Notes: generated from the sequence alone by a model not told the origin. A stretch of DNA of 31,237 bases from an actinobacterium SCGC AAA015-D07 (GCA_000384495.1 ARQR01000008.1:1-31237); one strand, 5' to 3'. Positions 8,953 through 18,409 are shown, counted from the stretch's first letter. Translations and numbers: made by a program.

Positions 8953-11575
8953 AGTTGAAGAGGTTATTGAAGAACCTGTAGAAGAACCTGTAGCTGAAGT
9001 TGAAGAGGTTGTTGAAGAGCCAGTCGCTGAGGAAGAACCTGTCGCTGAAGTTGAAGAGGTTATTGAAGAACCTGTAGAAGAACCTTTAGCTGAAGTTGAA
9101 GAGGTTGTTGAAGTTGAAGAAACAAATCAGGAAGTAAGCATTGAAAATAAAACTGTTGAGTCTATACCAGCTGTAACAATTCGTTTTGCCGGTGATTCAG
9201 GTGATGGTATGCAATTAGTTGGTACTAGATTTACCGACACTTCTGCATTATTTGGAAACGATCTTGCTACTTTGCCTGCGTTTCCTGCTGAAATTAGAGC
9301 TCCTCAAGGAACAGTTGCAGGTGTATCTTCTTTCCAAGTACAAATTGCTGACTTTGATATTTTGACACCAGGAGACGCCCCTGATGTTTTAGTTGCTATG
9401 AACCCTGCTGCTTTGAAAGCTCACCTACAAGATTTAACACCAAACGGAATGTTGATATTAAACGAAGATGCTTTTGATGAAAAAAACATTAAAAAAGCAG
9501 GTTATGAAATAGATCCAAGAGAATCTGAAGAGCTTGATGGTTATAGAGTTTTTCAAGTCCCAATGGAAAAACTAACAAAAGAAGCTTTAGAGGAATTTGA
9601 TTTACCTGGAAGAGCAGTCCTTCGTTCCAAAAATATGATTGCTCTTGGTTTAATTTCTTGGACGTTTAACAGAGATCTTAAAGATACTGAAAATTGGATA
9701 AACGATAAATTTAAGAACCTACCTGAAGTAGCAAAAGCAAACATCAAAGCTCTTAAAACTGGTTACAACTTTGGCATTACAGTTGAGGCATTTCACCATA
9801 CTTATAAAGTAGACAAGGCCTCATTACCAGCTGGAGAGTATACAAATATCAATGGAAATATCGGTTTAAGTTGGGGGCTTATTGCGGGTGCTAAAAAAGC
9901 AAACCTAGATTTATTTTACGGTAGTTATCCTATCACTCCTGCATCAGATATATTGCATGAGCTATCAAAACACAAGAATTTCAATGTTTTAACTTTCCAA
10001 GCCGAAGATGAAATTGCAGCCGCTGCAGCAGCTGTGGGTGCTTCATTTACAGGCAAGCTTGCAGTTACAGGAACCAGTGGACCTGGTCTTGCTCTTAAAA
10101 GCGAAACGATATCCTTAGCACTGTCTGCAGAATTACCGTTAGTAGTAGTTAATGTCCAAAGGGGTGGACCATCAACTGGACTACCTACAAAACCAGAACA
10201 ATCTGATCTAATGTTTGCAATGTATGGACGTCACGGAGAGGCTCCTTTACCAGTAATTGCAGCTAAATCGCCATCTCATGCTTTTTATGCAGCATTTGAG
10301 GCAACACGTATCGCTCTTAAATATATGACACCCGTTATTTTATTGTCGGACAACTATGTTGCTACAGGTTCTGAGCCTTGGAAACTACCTGAGATTGAAA
10401 ACCTTGATGAATTGGGAACGAATTTAACCACGACATACAACACTGAAGATAGTTTTTTACCATTTTTTAGAGATTACGAAACTAATGCTCGACCATGGGC
10501 TATTCCGGGGACACCAGGTTTAGAGCATCGCGTAGGTGGTCTAGAAAAAGAAGATGGAACTGGAAATGTTTCTTATGACACTGATAATCACCAATATATG
10601 ACAGATATGAGAGCATGGAAAATTGAAAATATAGCAAATGATATTGACCCGCTTGAAATAAATGGAGACATATCATCAGATACTCTCATTTTGGGTTGGG
10701 GATCAACTTTTGGTGGTATCACACAAGCTGTAAACAGACTCAATTCAAAAGGTGTAAAGGTAGCAAGTGCACACTTCACACATGTCAATCCTTTCCCAGA
10801 CAACACAGCTGAAGTTTTGAGTCAATTTAAATACATCATTGTCCCTGAATTAAACACTGGCCAATTGTCAAAACTTTTACGTGCACGTTATCTTGTCGAT
10901 ACTGTCGGAATCAATAAAGTTGAAGGTTTACCTTTTACAGCTCAAGAATTAGAAGAAAAAATCGAATCTCTCATAAACTCTTTTGGAACAAAACTTGAGC
11001 CTATTGTAGAAGAAGTTGTAGCTGAGGAAGAACCAGTAGTTGAAGAGGTTGTAGAAGAAGTTGTAGCTGAGGAAGAACCAGTAGTTGAAGAACCAGTAGT
11101 TGAAGAGGTTGTAGAAGAAGTTGTAGCTGAGGAAGAACCAGTAGTTGAAGAGGTTGTTGAAGAACCTGTAGTTGAAGAGCCAGTTGAAGAACCTGTAGTT
11201 GAAGAGGTTGGAATACCAGAACACCTCATAATGAGATCTGCTGAAGCACGCGCAAAAGCATTAGGTATACCGGTTGAGCAAGTTTTAGAAGAGATGAGTG
11301 CAGATAAACCAGCAGCAGAAACCCAGGAGCCAGTTGTTGAAGAAGAGCCAGTTGTTGAAGAAGTAAAATCAGATACGTCTGAAGAACCAGCAGCAGAAGC
11401 TCAAGAACCTGTAGTAGAGAGAGTTGTTGAAAGGGTCACTGAAAGAGTAACTGAGAGAATTATCGAAAAAGTTGATGAGACTTTACCTGAGAATAAAGAA
11501 CTTGTTCAAGATGTCGAAGAAGAAAGAAACAAGGTAGAGGAAGAGAAAAAAGAGGAAGTAAAGACTGATGAGTAA
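8933..11575 (+). CDS. korA: 2-oxoacid:ferredoxin oxidoreductase, alpha (gamma-alpha fused) subunit, 5' truncated
   Basis: Subunit of KorAB, which oxidatively decarboxylates 2-oxoglutarate (or a similar 2-oxoacid) to the acyl-CoA while reducing ferredoxin. The gamma domain starts near 9173 with VTIRFAGDSGDGMQL. The alpha (pyrimidine-binding) domain begins near 9845 with NGNIGLSWGLIAGA and includes YGSYPITPASDIL, QAEDEIAAA and GTSGPGLALK. Two features are odd. About 60 residues of V-E-P/A-E-V repeats precede the core, and a 190-residue acidic tail follows it from about 10997. No ATG, GTG or TTG occurs in frame between 8933 and the core. The only upstream candidate (TTG at 8822) lies inside the secreted-protein gene, across the suspected misjoin. 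The true start is therefore missing. The stop overlaps the korB start by 8 bp, so the two are translationally coupled. Confidence 0.9.
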   Translation, partial: ATWPVAEVEEVIEEPVEEPVAEVEEVVEEPVAEEEPVAEVEEVIEEPVEEPLAEVEEVVEVEETNQEVSIENKTVESIPAVTIRFAGDSGDGMQLVGTRFTDTSALFGNDLATLPAFPAEIRAPQGTVAGVSSFQVQIADFDILTPGDAPDVLVAMNPAALKAHLQDLTPNGMLILNEDAFDEKNIKKAGYEIDPRESEELDGYRVFQVPMEKLTKEALEEFDLPGRAVLRSKNMIALGLISWTFNRDLKDTENWINDKFKNLPEVAKANIKALKTGYNFGITVEAFHHTYKVDKASLPAGEYTNINGNIGLSWGLIAGAKKANLDLFYGSYPITPASDILHELSKHKNFNVLTFQAEDEIAAAAAAVGASFTGKLAVTGTSGPGLALKSETISLALSAELPLVVVNVQRGGPSTGLPTKPEQSDLMFAMYGRHGEAPLPVIAAKSPSHAFYAAFEATRIALKYMTPVILLSDNYVATGSEPWKLPEIENLDELGTNLTTTYNTEDSFLPFFRDYETNARPWAIPGTPGLEHRVGGLEKEDGTGNVSYDTDNHQYMTDMRAWKIENIANDIDPLEINGDISSDTLILGWGSTFGGITQAVNRLNSKGVKVASAHFTHVNPFPDNTAEVLSQFKYIIVPELNTGQLSKLLRARYLVDTVGINKVEGLPFTAQELEEKIESLINSFGTKLEPIVEEVVAEEEPVVEEVVEEVVAEEEPVVEEPVVEEVVEEVVAEEEPVVEEVVEEPVVEEPVEEPVVEEVGIPEHLIMRSAEARAKALGIPVEQVLEEMSADKPAAETQEPVVEEEPVVEEVKSDTSEEPAAEAQEPVVERVVERVTERVTERIIEKVDETLPENKELVQDVEEERNKVEEEKKEEVKTDE
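8942..9085 (+). repeat. 48-bp coding direct repeat, KorA N-terminal extension
   Basis: Positions 8942-8989 and 9038-9085 are identical 48-mers at a 96-bp offset, encoding P-V-A-E-V-E-E-V-I-E-E-P-V-E-E-P. The first copy begins 9 bp after the suspected misjoin, so more copies may have existed upstream or been collapsed in assembly. Confidence 0.85.
11006..11155 (+). repeat. 45/60/45-bp tandem repeats, KorA acidic C-terminal tail
   Basis: Three head-to-tail units at 11006-11050, 11051-11110 and 11111-11155 share the same 45-bp core of V-E-E-V-V-A-E-E-E-P-V-V-E-E-V; the middle one has a 15-bp internal duplication. Near-perfect nucleotide identity implies recent in-frame expansion. Degenerate V-E-E-P-V repeats continue to about 11209. 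Confidence 0.9.
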
Positions 11576-12584
11576 AATTCCTCTCTCATATAAAAGAGCT
11601 GACTTTGCTAGTGACCAAGAGGTTAAATGGTGCCCAGGGTGTGGTGATTATACAATTCTTGCTTCTGTACAAAATTTTATGACTGAATTAGGTATCAGAA
11701 AAGAAAATATTGTGTTTGTATCTGGTATTGGTTGTGCAGCAAGATTTCCTTACTACATGAACACATACGGTTTACATTCAATTCATGGTCGTGCTCCTGC
11801 AGTAGCAACTGGAGTAAGTGCATCTAACCCAGATCTTTCAGTTTGGGTTGTTTCAGGTGATGGTGACGCACTATCTATTGGAGGAAACCACTTAATTCAT
11901 GCATTGAGAAGAAATGTAAACATGAAGATTTTAATGTTCAATAATCAAATATATGGACTTACCAAAGGACAGTATTCCCCTACCAGTGAAGAAGGAAAGA
12001 AAACAAAATCTTCTCCTTTTGGTTCTGTAGAGCTTCCACTAAACCCAATGAGTTTAGCCTTAGGAGCTGAGGCATCATTTGTTGCAAGGTCAATTGATAT
12101 GGATAGAGATCTCACAGCAGAGGTACTTCGAGCAGCATCTGAACATGAAGGTTCAGCTTATGTTGAGATTTATCAAAACTGTAATGTGTTTAATGACAAA
12201 GCTTTTGAGCAGCTAACTTCTAAGGAAGGAAAAATAGCAAATCGTATAAATCTAAAACATGGTGAGAAAGTTATCTTTGGAGCAGAAGATGAAAATGCTG
12301 TAACAATTCGTGATGGAGAAGCAGTCATTGTCAAAAGATCTGAAATAGATGATAGTGAGATTTATGTTCATGACATTACAAAAGATAATCCTTCAATTGC
12401 TTTTTCATTATCAAGATTATCTCATGGACCTTATGGACCAACACCAGTAGGTATCTTTAGAAAAGTTGAAAGAGATACTTACAATGATGAAGTCAGAGAA
12501 CAAATTGACTCATCTATTGAACAAAAAGGTGAAGGAGAACTTGATAAGCTTATAAGATCTCTTGGAACCTGGAACGTAAATTAA
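11568..12584 (+). CDS. korB: 2-oxoacid:ferredoxin oxidoreductase, beta subunit (TPP and 4Fe-4S binding)
   Basis: The 338-residue TPP-binding subunit partnering KorA. Cys22 and Cys25 (WCPGCG), Cys56 (GIGCAARF) and Cys205 (NCNVF) match the four ligands of the [4Fe-4S] cluster in beta subunits of this family. The TPP/Mg motif runs from GDGDALSIGGNH (97-108) to NNQIYGLTKGQ (125-135). GLTKGQYSPTS is typical of the 2-oxoglutarate enzyme, so KorB is preferred over pyruvate or indolepyruvate enzymes, though substrate cannot be settled by sequence alone. The start overlaps the korA stop by 8 bp. The gene ends one base from the convergent phoU stop, with no visible hairpin between them. Confidence 0.95.
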   Translation: MSKIPLSYKRADFASDQEVKWCPGCGDYTILASVQNFMTELGIRKENIVFVSGIGCAARFPYYMNTYGLHSIHGRAPAVATGVSASNPDLSVWVVSGDGDALSIGGNHLIHALRRNVNMKILMFNNQIYGLTKGQYSPTSEEGKKTKSSPFGSVELPLNPMSLALGAEASFVARSIDMDRDLTAEVLRAASEHEGSAYVEIYQNCNVFNDKAFEQLTSKEGKIANRINLKHGEKVIFGAEDENAVTIRDGEAVIVKRSEIDDSEIYVHDITKDNPSIAFSLSRLSHGPYGPTPVGIFRKVERDTYNDEVREQIDSSIEQKGEGELDKLIRSLGTWNVN

Positions 12585-12585
12585 A

Positions 12586-13218
12586 TTATTCGTCTAGATA
12601 ATCTATTTGATCGGTTGGCATAATTAAGGCAGTGCTCGCATTCACAATATGTGAAACAATCCTTTTAAGATAACGATAAAGTAACGTTGTTGCGACTGGA
12701 TATTGAACTTTTTCCTTATTTTCAAGGAGTGCAGTAATCTTATCATCAAGACTTGTTGATAGGGATGATCCAAGTGTTATTAAATCCTGTACTTTTGACT
12801 CATCATCAAGATTCAAACAGGACTGTAAATATACAATAAGTTTTCCTATGTCATTTCTCAATTCAATATAATTATCAAGCTCATCACCTTGGGTAAATGT
12901 ATTTCCAGTTTCTGCGATTTCAAATAAATTTTTACAATAATCGCCAATTCTCTCAATATCTTTTGACATGGTCATATAGGAGAGAAGAAGGGGAATATCT
13001 AGATTTCTTGAGTTGACTGCGGAATGAATAATCATTTCTCTTCTAACATCACGATGTAATTCATTGATTTTTTTATCTGTTGAATATAGGTCATCTCTTA
13101 CCGAATCTAGGTTTGTATCTCCAAGAAGACAGTTCATTGCAAGATCATAAATTCTCATACTATTTGTAAGCATCTCACTTAATTTTGCGTCAATACTATC
13201 TAATGATTCATTACTCAT
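12586..13218 (-). CDS. phoU: PhoU-domain protein
   Basis: A 210-residue all-helical PhoU-family protein. It begins with a DSIDAKLSEMLTNSMRIYDLA helix and contains the metal-site-like segment MTMSKDIERIGDYCKNLFEIAE (E/D-rich ERIGDY motif, about residues 90-112), typical of PhoU repeats. It lies 9 bp downstream of the Na/Pi cotransporter gene. In related bacteria PhoU-like domains accompany NptA-type transporters, either fused or as neighbours, and restrain phosphate uptake or modulate the PhoR kinase. The nearby two-component pair fits that role. The symbol follows the family; a transporter-specific PhoU homologue is equally possible. Confidence 0.85.
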   Translation of the reverse strand: MSNESLDSIDAKLSEMLTNSMRIYDLAMNCLLGDTNLDSVRDDLYSTDKKINELHRDVRREMIIHSAVNSRNLDIPLLLSYMTMSKDIERIGDYCKNLFEIAETGNTFTQGDELDNYIELRNDIGKLIVYLQSCLNLDDESKVQDLITLGSSLSTSLDDKITALLENKEKVQYPVATTLLYRYLKRIVSHIVNASTALIMPTDQIDYLDE

Positions 13219-13227
13219 ATTTCTCCT

Positions 13228-14364
13228 TTAATTTGATATTACTACTCCCAGTAATGGAAGTAACAAAAATGTTACCAATACATACAAAATTGCAATATAT
13301 CTTCTTTTGGCCACCACATTGCTGAAGGTCACGGCCAGATTAACAGGTAAGTTCCTGATAAATTTGACCGGGTAAACAATCATGACACCTATTGTGTTAA
13401 AAAATACATGATGCAATGCAATTGTTAATCCAGCAGTGTTATCTACAACAAAGCTTGCTAGAACCGCAGTTATTGTGGTTCCAATATTAGCGCCAAGCGT
13501 TATGGGAAATGCATTTTGTATGGATAATATGCCTGAACCAACAATTGGAACAAGTATAGATGTTGTGATACTTGAACTCTGAACTGAGAAAGTAATAAGA
13601 ATACCTATCAAAATTGCAAATAGTCCACCACCTCTTGCAAGTGCTCTATCTAAGCCCATTTCGATTTGATTCATCATTAATGACTTCATATTTGAAACTA
13701 CATTTTTCAAGCAAAGAAAAATTAATCCAATTGCTATGACTATCAACAAGACTGCATAAACTCTATAAGAGTTTTCACTCAAATTACCAATGAATGGGAT
13801 TGACGATAATCCATCCAAAATATTGTTTGAACCCCATTTAATCGCTGCCTTAATAGGGCTATTTGGCTTGGTGGCTGTGAAACCAGATGCAATTATAAAC
13901 TCTGTACCATTTTCGGCCATTTTTGTAATGAACCCAGTTATGTGATCTAGTGGAAACAAAATTATTACAACAAATACATTAAAAAAATCGTGCATTGTAG
14001 ATGCTGCAAAAGCTCTTTTAAATTCTCCTTCCCTTCTAACATGGCCAAAAGAAACAAGAGTATTTGTTACAGTTGTTCCAATATTTGCACCCATGACCAT
14101 AGGTATTGCATACTCTAGGCTGAGGACACCACTACCAACTAAACCGACAATTGTAGATGTTGTAACTGATGAGGATTGAACTAAAACGGTACACAATATT
14201 CCAACGAGCAGTCCTGCGAATGGATTTGAAACAGATTCAAAAAGTTGATCGGTATATTCTGCACCAAGAGTTTTGATACCTTTTTCAAGAAGTTTTATAG
14301 ATACAAGAAAGAAGTATAAGAAAAATAATGCGAAGCTTAAGTTTTTAACGACTTTTAAATTCAT
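13228..14364 (-). CDS. Na+/phosphate cotransporter (NptA/PF02690 family)
   Basis: A 378-residue integral membrane protein importing phosphate with sodium. It shows the inverted duplication of the family: QSSSVTTS at 63-70 with GANIGTT at 92-98, repeated as QSSSITTS at 262-269 with GANIGTT at 291-297. Around eight hydrophobic segments are visible. The C-terminal PhoU domain present in longer homologues is absent and is supplied by the separate phoU gene 9 bp downstream. Three 11-bp direct repeats resembling a Pho box lie 46-78 bp upstream of its start, after the kinase gene, so it is probably induced by phosphate limitation through the adjacent regulator (inference). Confidence 0.92.
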   Translation of the reverse strand: MNLKVVKNLSFALFFLYFFLVSIKLLEKGIKTLGAEYTDQLFESVSNPFAGLLVGILCTVLVQSSSVTTSTIVGLVGSGVLSLEYAIPMVMGANIGTTVTNTLVSFGHVRREGEFKRAFAASTMHDFFNVFVVIILFPLDHITGFITKMAENGTEFIIASGFTATKPNSPIKAAIKWGSNNILDGLSSIPFIGNLSENSYRVYAVLLIVIAIGLIFLCLKNVVSNMKSLMMNQIEMGLDRALARGGGLFAILIGILITFSVQSSSITTSILVPIVGSGILSIQNAFPITLGANIGTTITAVLASFVVDNTAGLTIALHHVFFNTIGVMIVYPVKFIRNLPVNLAVTFSNVVAKRRYIAILYVLVTFLLLPLLGVVISN

Positions 14365-14409
14365 ATTCCGTATGAATTATATATGAGTTTAAATAAAATT
14401 AAATTCTGA

Positions 14410-14442
14410 TTTACTGTTCGTTTACTTTAAGTTTACTTTTCG
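14410..14442 (-). promoter_or_regulatory. Triple 11-bp direct repeat, candidate Pho box
   Basis: TTTAC recurs at 14410, 14421 and 14432 at exactly 11-bp spacing (units TTTACTGTTCG, TTTACTTTAAG, TTTACTTTTCG on the + strand). OmpR/PhoB-family regulators bind 11-bp direct repeats, and Pho boxes of actinobacteria have this spacing. The third unit overlaps the kinase stop codon, and the array ends 46 bp upstream of the Na/Pi transporter start. Spacing and context support it; the consensus itself is AT-shifted. Confidence 0.65.
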
Positions 14443-15128
14443 AAAACAATCGTAAAAATTGAACCGTGGTCCAATTCACTAACAATTTCAATAACAGCAT
14501 TGTTTCGATCAAGTGCATGTTTAACGATTGCGAGACCCAGTCCTGTTCCACCTACTTTTCTTGATCTTCCTTTATCAACTCTATAAAATCTCTCAAAGAT
14601 TTTTTCTTGATCTGATTCAGAAATACCAGAGCCAAAGTCTTGAAATGAGCATCTAACTGATTTAACATTTTCTTCAATTTGAACCAAAATATTTTCTTCT
14701 GGGGGAGAATATTTTAAAGCGTTCTTTATCAAATTTTTCACAGCCAGTGAAATATCATCAAAATTTGCATTTATTTCAACTTTCTTCTTTTTATAACTAA
14801 TTCGTTTTTTATTTTGTTTAGATAAGTAAGAAATTTCATTTGCTATAACATCATGCAAATCAAATGCTTCCATAAATACATCTGAGGATTCCATAGCTGA
14901 TAAATCTAATAAATCTGAAATAAGTTCATTCATCCTGTCAGAATCTCTTAAAATTTGCTCTAAAAAACTTTTAGTCATTCCGTCATCACGCTCAAGAGAT
15001 GTGAGTGCCGATTCGGCAGCTAATCTTACTGATGCAATTGGAGTTTTTAACTCATGAGAAGCATTTGCTATAAACTCTTCTTTAATTCTTGTAATTTCTA
15101 TAAATTCATCTTTACTGTTATTAGTCAT
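14433..15128 (-). CDS. Sensor histidine kinase lacking a sensor domain (PhoR/SenX3-like core)
   Basis: A 231-residue kinase consisting only of the catalytic core. The H box is NASHELKTPIAS with His25, the N box NLIKNALKYSP, the G1 box DFGSGIS, the F box IFERFYRVDK and the G2 box GGTGLGLAIVKHA. Typical PhoR-like kinases have an N-terminal membrane and PAS region of 150 residues or more; here the H box starts 20 residues in, with no membrane segment. The start overlaps the response regulator's stop by 8 bp (ATGACTAA), so there is no room for a missing N-terminus within this gene. Input probably comes from a partner such as PhoU or the transporter (inference). It would phosphorylate the regulator encoded immediately upstream. 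Confidence 0.92.
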   Translation of the reverse strand: MTNNSKDEFIEITRIKEEFIANASHELKTPIASVRLAAESALTSLERDDGMTKSFLEQILRDSDRMNELISDLLDLSAMESSDVFMEAFDLHDVIANEISYLSKQNKKRISYKKKKVEINANFDDISLAVKNLIKNALKYSPPEENILVQIEENVKSVRCSFQDFGSGISESDQEKIFERFYRVDKGRSRKVGGTGLGLAIVKHALDRNNAVIEIVSELDHGSIFTIVFEK

Positions 15129-15828
15129 TTAATTTATATCCTACACCTCTTATGGTTACTAATCTTTTTGGCGACTTTGGATTTACTTCAATTCTTTCAC
15201 GTATTCTTTGGATGTGTACATCAAGAGTTTTAGAATTACCAGCAAAACTATATCCCCAAACTTTACTGAAGAGTTTGTCTCTAGGAACTATATTTCCAGC
15301 ATTTTCACAAAGATAATAAAGTAATTCAAATTCCCTAGGTCTCAATTCAATTACTTCATTATCTATTTTTGCTTCATACCTTAAAGGATTCATGGCAATA
15401 TTTCCTATAGTTATTTCTTTGGCAAAATTTAAGCCTTCATCTCCGTCGTGCAAAAATTCTGAGTTTTTCGTCCTTCTCAAAACAGCTTTTACTCTACTTA
15501 TTAGCTCTTTAACTGAAAATGGTTTAGTTATGTAATCATCTGCACCCATCTCTAAACCACTGATTTTATCGTTTTCATCATCTTTTGCAGTCAACATAAT
15601 TATTGGTACGTTTGAAGATTTTCTTATTGCTTTGCAAATTTCAAGACCAGAAACTTTCGGAAGCATAATATCTAATATGATTAGATCAAAATGTTCTTCG
15701 TCAAAAATATCAAGAGCAATTTTTCCATCATCAACATGGGTAACTTTTAAACCTTCATTTTTAAGATTATAAATAATTCCATCTGCGATACTTTTTTCAT
15801 CTTCTACAAGTAAAACTTTAACTGACAT
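15121..15828 (-). CDS. OmpR/PhoB-family response regulator
   Basis: A 235-residue two-domain regulator. The receiver domain (1-118) has the acidic pair Glu9-Asp10, phospho-acceptor Asp53 (LIILDIMLP), Thr80 and Lys102 (TKPF). The winged-helix domain (about 130-234) has RPREFELLYYL, the recognition-helix region SKTLDVHIQRIRERIE and a terminal VRG-like GVGYKL. It resembles PhoP/RegX3/PhoB, and the neighbouring Na/Pi transporter, PhoU and 11-bp repeat array support control of phosphate uptake. It sits 3 bp after the Mca/MshB-like gene and is co-translated with the kinase. The exact orthologue name is not assigned. Confidence 0.93.
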   Translation of the reverse strand: MSVKVLLVEDEKSIADGIIYNLKNEGLKVTHVDDGKIALDIFDEEHFDLIILDIMLPKVSGLEICKAIRKSSNVPIIMLTAKDDENDKISGLEMGADDYITKPFSVKELISRVKAVLRRTKNSEFLHDGDEGLNFAKEITIGNIAMNPLRYEAKIDNEVIELRPREFELLYYLCENAGNIVPRDKLFSKVWGYSFAGNSKTLDVHIQRIRERIEVNPKSPKRLVTIRGVGYKLND

Positions 15829-15831
15829 TAA

Positions 15832-16662
15832 CTAAATTAGTTCAGATGGAGAGGACCATTCACCTCGATTAAAGGCTAAAATATAATTTTCATAACCTAA
15901 AAAATCTTTTTGAAATTCAACCGGTATATTGAAACCCCACCAATCATCTTTAAACTGACTTCGATGAGCTTTCATGGAATTAATTTTATGTTCAATATAC
16001 TTCGTTCCATCTATTTCAACATCAATATCCTCGTTGTCACTTCCGATAGGATTAAATGCATTAAACTCGTCTTCAGTTAATATGCCAGCCTCATACATTT
16101 GAGTTCGTCTTGCTTGAATTCTAGATTTTGACCACGCATTAAAATAAAGTCTTTCTGGAATCCATACCTCTTCTCCATCTTTTAATGGAAACTTGTCGAC
16201 ATCACCAGCTGCAAAAAACGCAGCTGTTCCAACTCTATGTGTCTGAATATGATCAGGATGTCCATATCCCCCAAATGGATCATAGGTTATTAAAACATCA
16301 GGTTTATATTTTCTTATTTCTGTCACAAGCTTTCCTACAGGTCCAAAATAGTCTTGTCTCCAAAAACAATCAGGATCATTATTTTCCTCTGTGCCCATCA
16401 TTCCAGAGTCTTTATATCCAAGCCACTCAAATTCTTTTACACCTAGAGCATCTAAACTTTTTTCAAGTTCCTCTTTTCGCATTTCAGCCAATTTTGGAAA
16501 TAACTCTTCAGGGTTTTCATAGTTATGAATTTCTCCAGCTGATCCATCAGTTGCTGTAACAACAACAACTCTGTGACCTTCATCTGCATATTTAGCTAAG
16601 GTAACACCTGTTGATACGCTTTCATCGTCAGGATGTGCGTGAAAAGCAAGAATTGTTGCCAT
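15832..16662 (-). CDS. LmbE/PIG-L deacetylase, mycothiol-type (Mca or MshB-like)
   Basis: A 276-residue zinc-dependent N-acyl hydrolase. AHPDDE (9-14) and HPDH (135-138, within GGYGHPDHIQTH) supply the zinc ligands and catalytic Asp of this family. In actinobacteria such proteins are mycothiol S-conjugate amidase (Mca), which detoxifies mycothiol adducts, or MshB, which deacetylates the mycothiol precursor. Length and overall pattern do not separate the two here. It overlaps the atpC stop by one base and is followed by the response regulator after 3 bp, so it is carried in the ATP synthase transcription unit. Substrate uncertain; family certain. Confidence 0.88.
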   Translation of the reverse strand: MATILAFHAHPDDESVSTGVTLAKYADEGHRVVVVTATDGSAGEIHNYENPEELFPKLAEMRKEELEKSLDALGVKEFEWLGYKDSGMMGTEENNDPDCFWRQDYFGPVGKLVTEIRKYKPDVLITYDPFGGYGHPDHIQTHRVGTAAFFAAGDVDKFPLKDGEEVWIPERLYFNAWSKSRIQARRTQMYEAGILTEDEFNAFNPIGSDNEDIDVEIDGTKYIEHKINSMKAHRSQFKDDWWGFNIPVEFQKDFLGYENYILAFNRGEWSSPSELI

Positions 16663-16979
16663 TATTCGTCTGAGGTAAATGTCTTCTTTGCTAACTCTTG
16701 ACCGAGTTCGATGGCTTTATCATGATCACCGTCAATTTTTTCAACTAACTCACCAAGAACAATTACTTTTTCACCAGTAATTTGAAGTATTCCACCAGAA
16801 ATTGCAAAAGACGTTCTTTGATTATCATGCTCTATAGTTAATCCACCTGGAACTAATGTAGCTACGGTTGGTTCGTGGCCTTCTAGTATACCAATCTCTC
16901 CGTTTGGAGTTCTTGATATGACCATTGTTGCATCCCCTGTAAAGCAACTCTCTTCAGGAGAAACGACCTCTACATACAT
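16662..16979 (-). CDS. atpC: ATP synthase F1 epsilon subunit (short form)
   Basis: A 105-residue epsilon subunit with the N-terminal beta-sandwich domain intact (VEVVSPEE, GEIGILEGHEP, FAISGGILQI) and only a short C-terminal helix (DKAIELGQELAKK). E. coli epsilon is about 139 residues, so the second regulatory helix that brakes ATP hydrolysis is largely missing, a reduction seen in some other lineages. The start abuts the atpD stop; its own stop overlaps the next gene by one base. This is the last subunit gene of the operon. Confidence 0.93.
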   Translation of the reverse strand: MYVEVVSPEESCFTGDATMVISRTPNGEIGILEGHEPTVATLVPGGLTIEHDNQRTSFAISGGILQITGEKVIVLGELVEKIDGDHDKAIELGQELAKKTFTSDE

Positions 16980-18398
<1,419 letters not shown>

Positions 18399-18409
18399 TT
18401 AGTTTCTCC

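Noticed and set aside
11006..11209. CRISPR or tandem noncoding repeat
   Set aside because: Units are multiples of three, fully in the korA frame, adjacent without spacers, and encode a regular V-E-E-P pattern.
10942..11229. Antisense genes opposite the KorA tail repeats
   Set aside because: The open antisense frames only mirror the GAA/GTT codon repetition (Ser/Thr or Phe/Tyr rich); no ribosome site or recognisable product.
12581..12610. Bidirectional terminator between korB and phoU
   Set aside because: Only a 5-bp ATTAT/ATAAT stem with an 8-base loop can be drawn; too weak and no U-tract.
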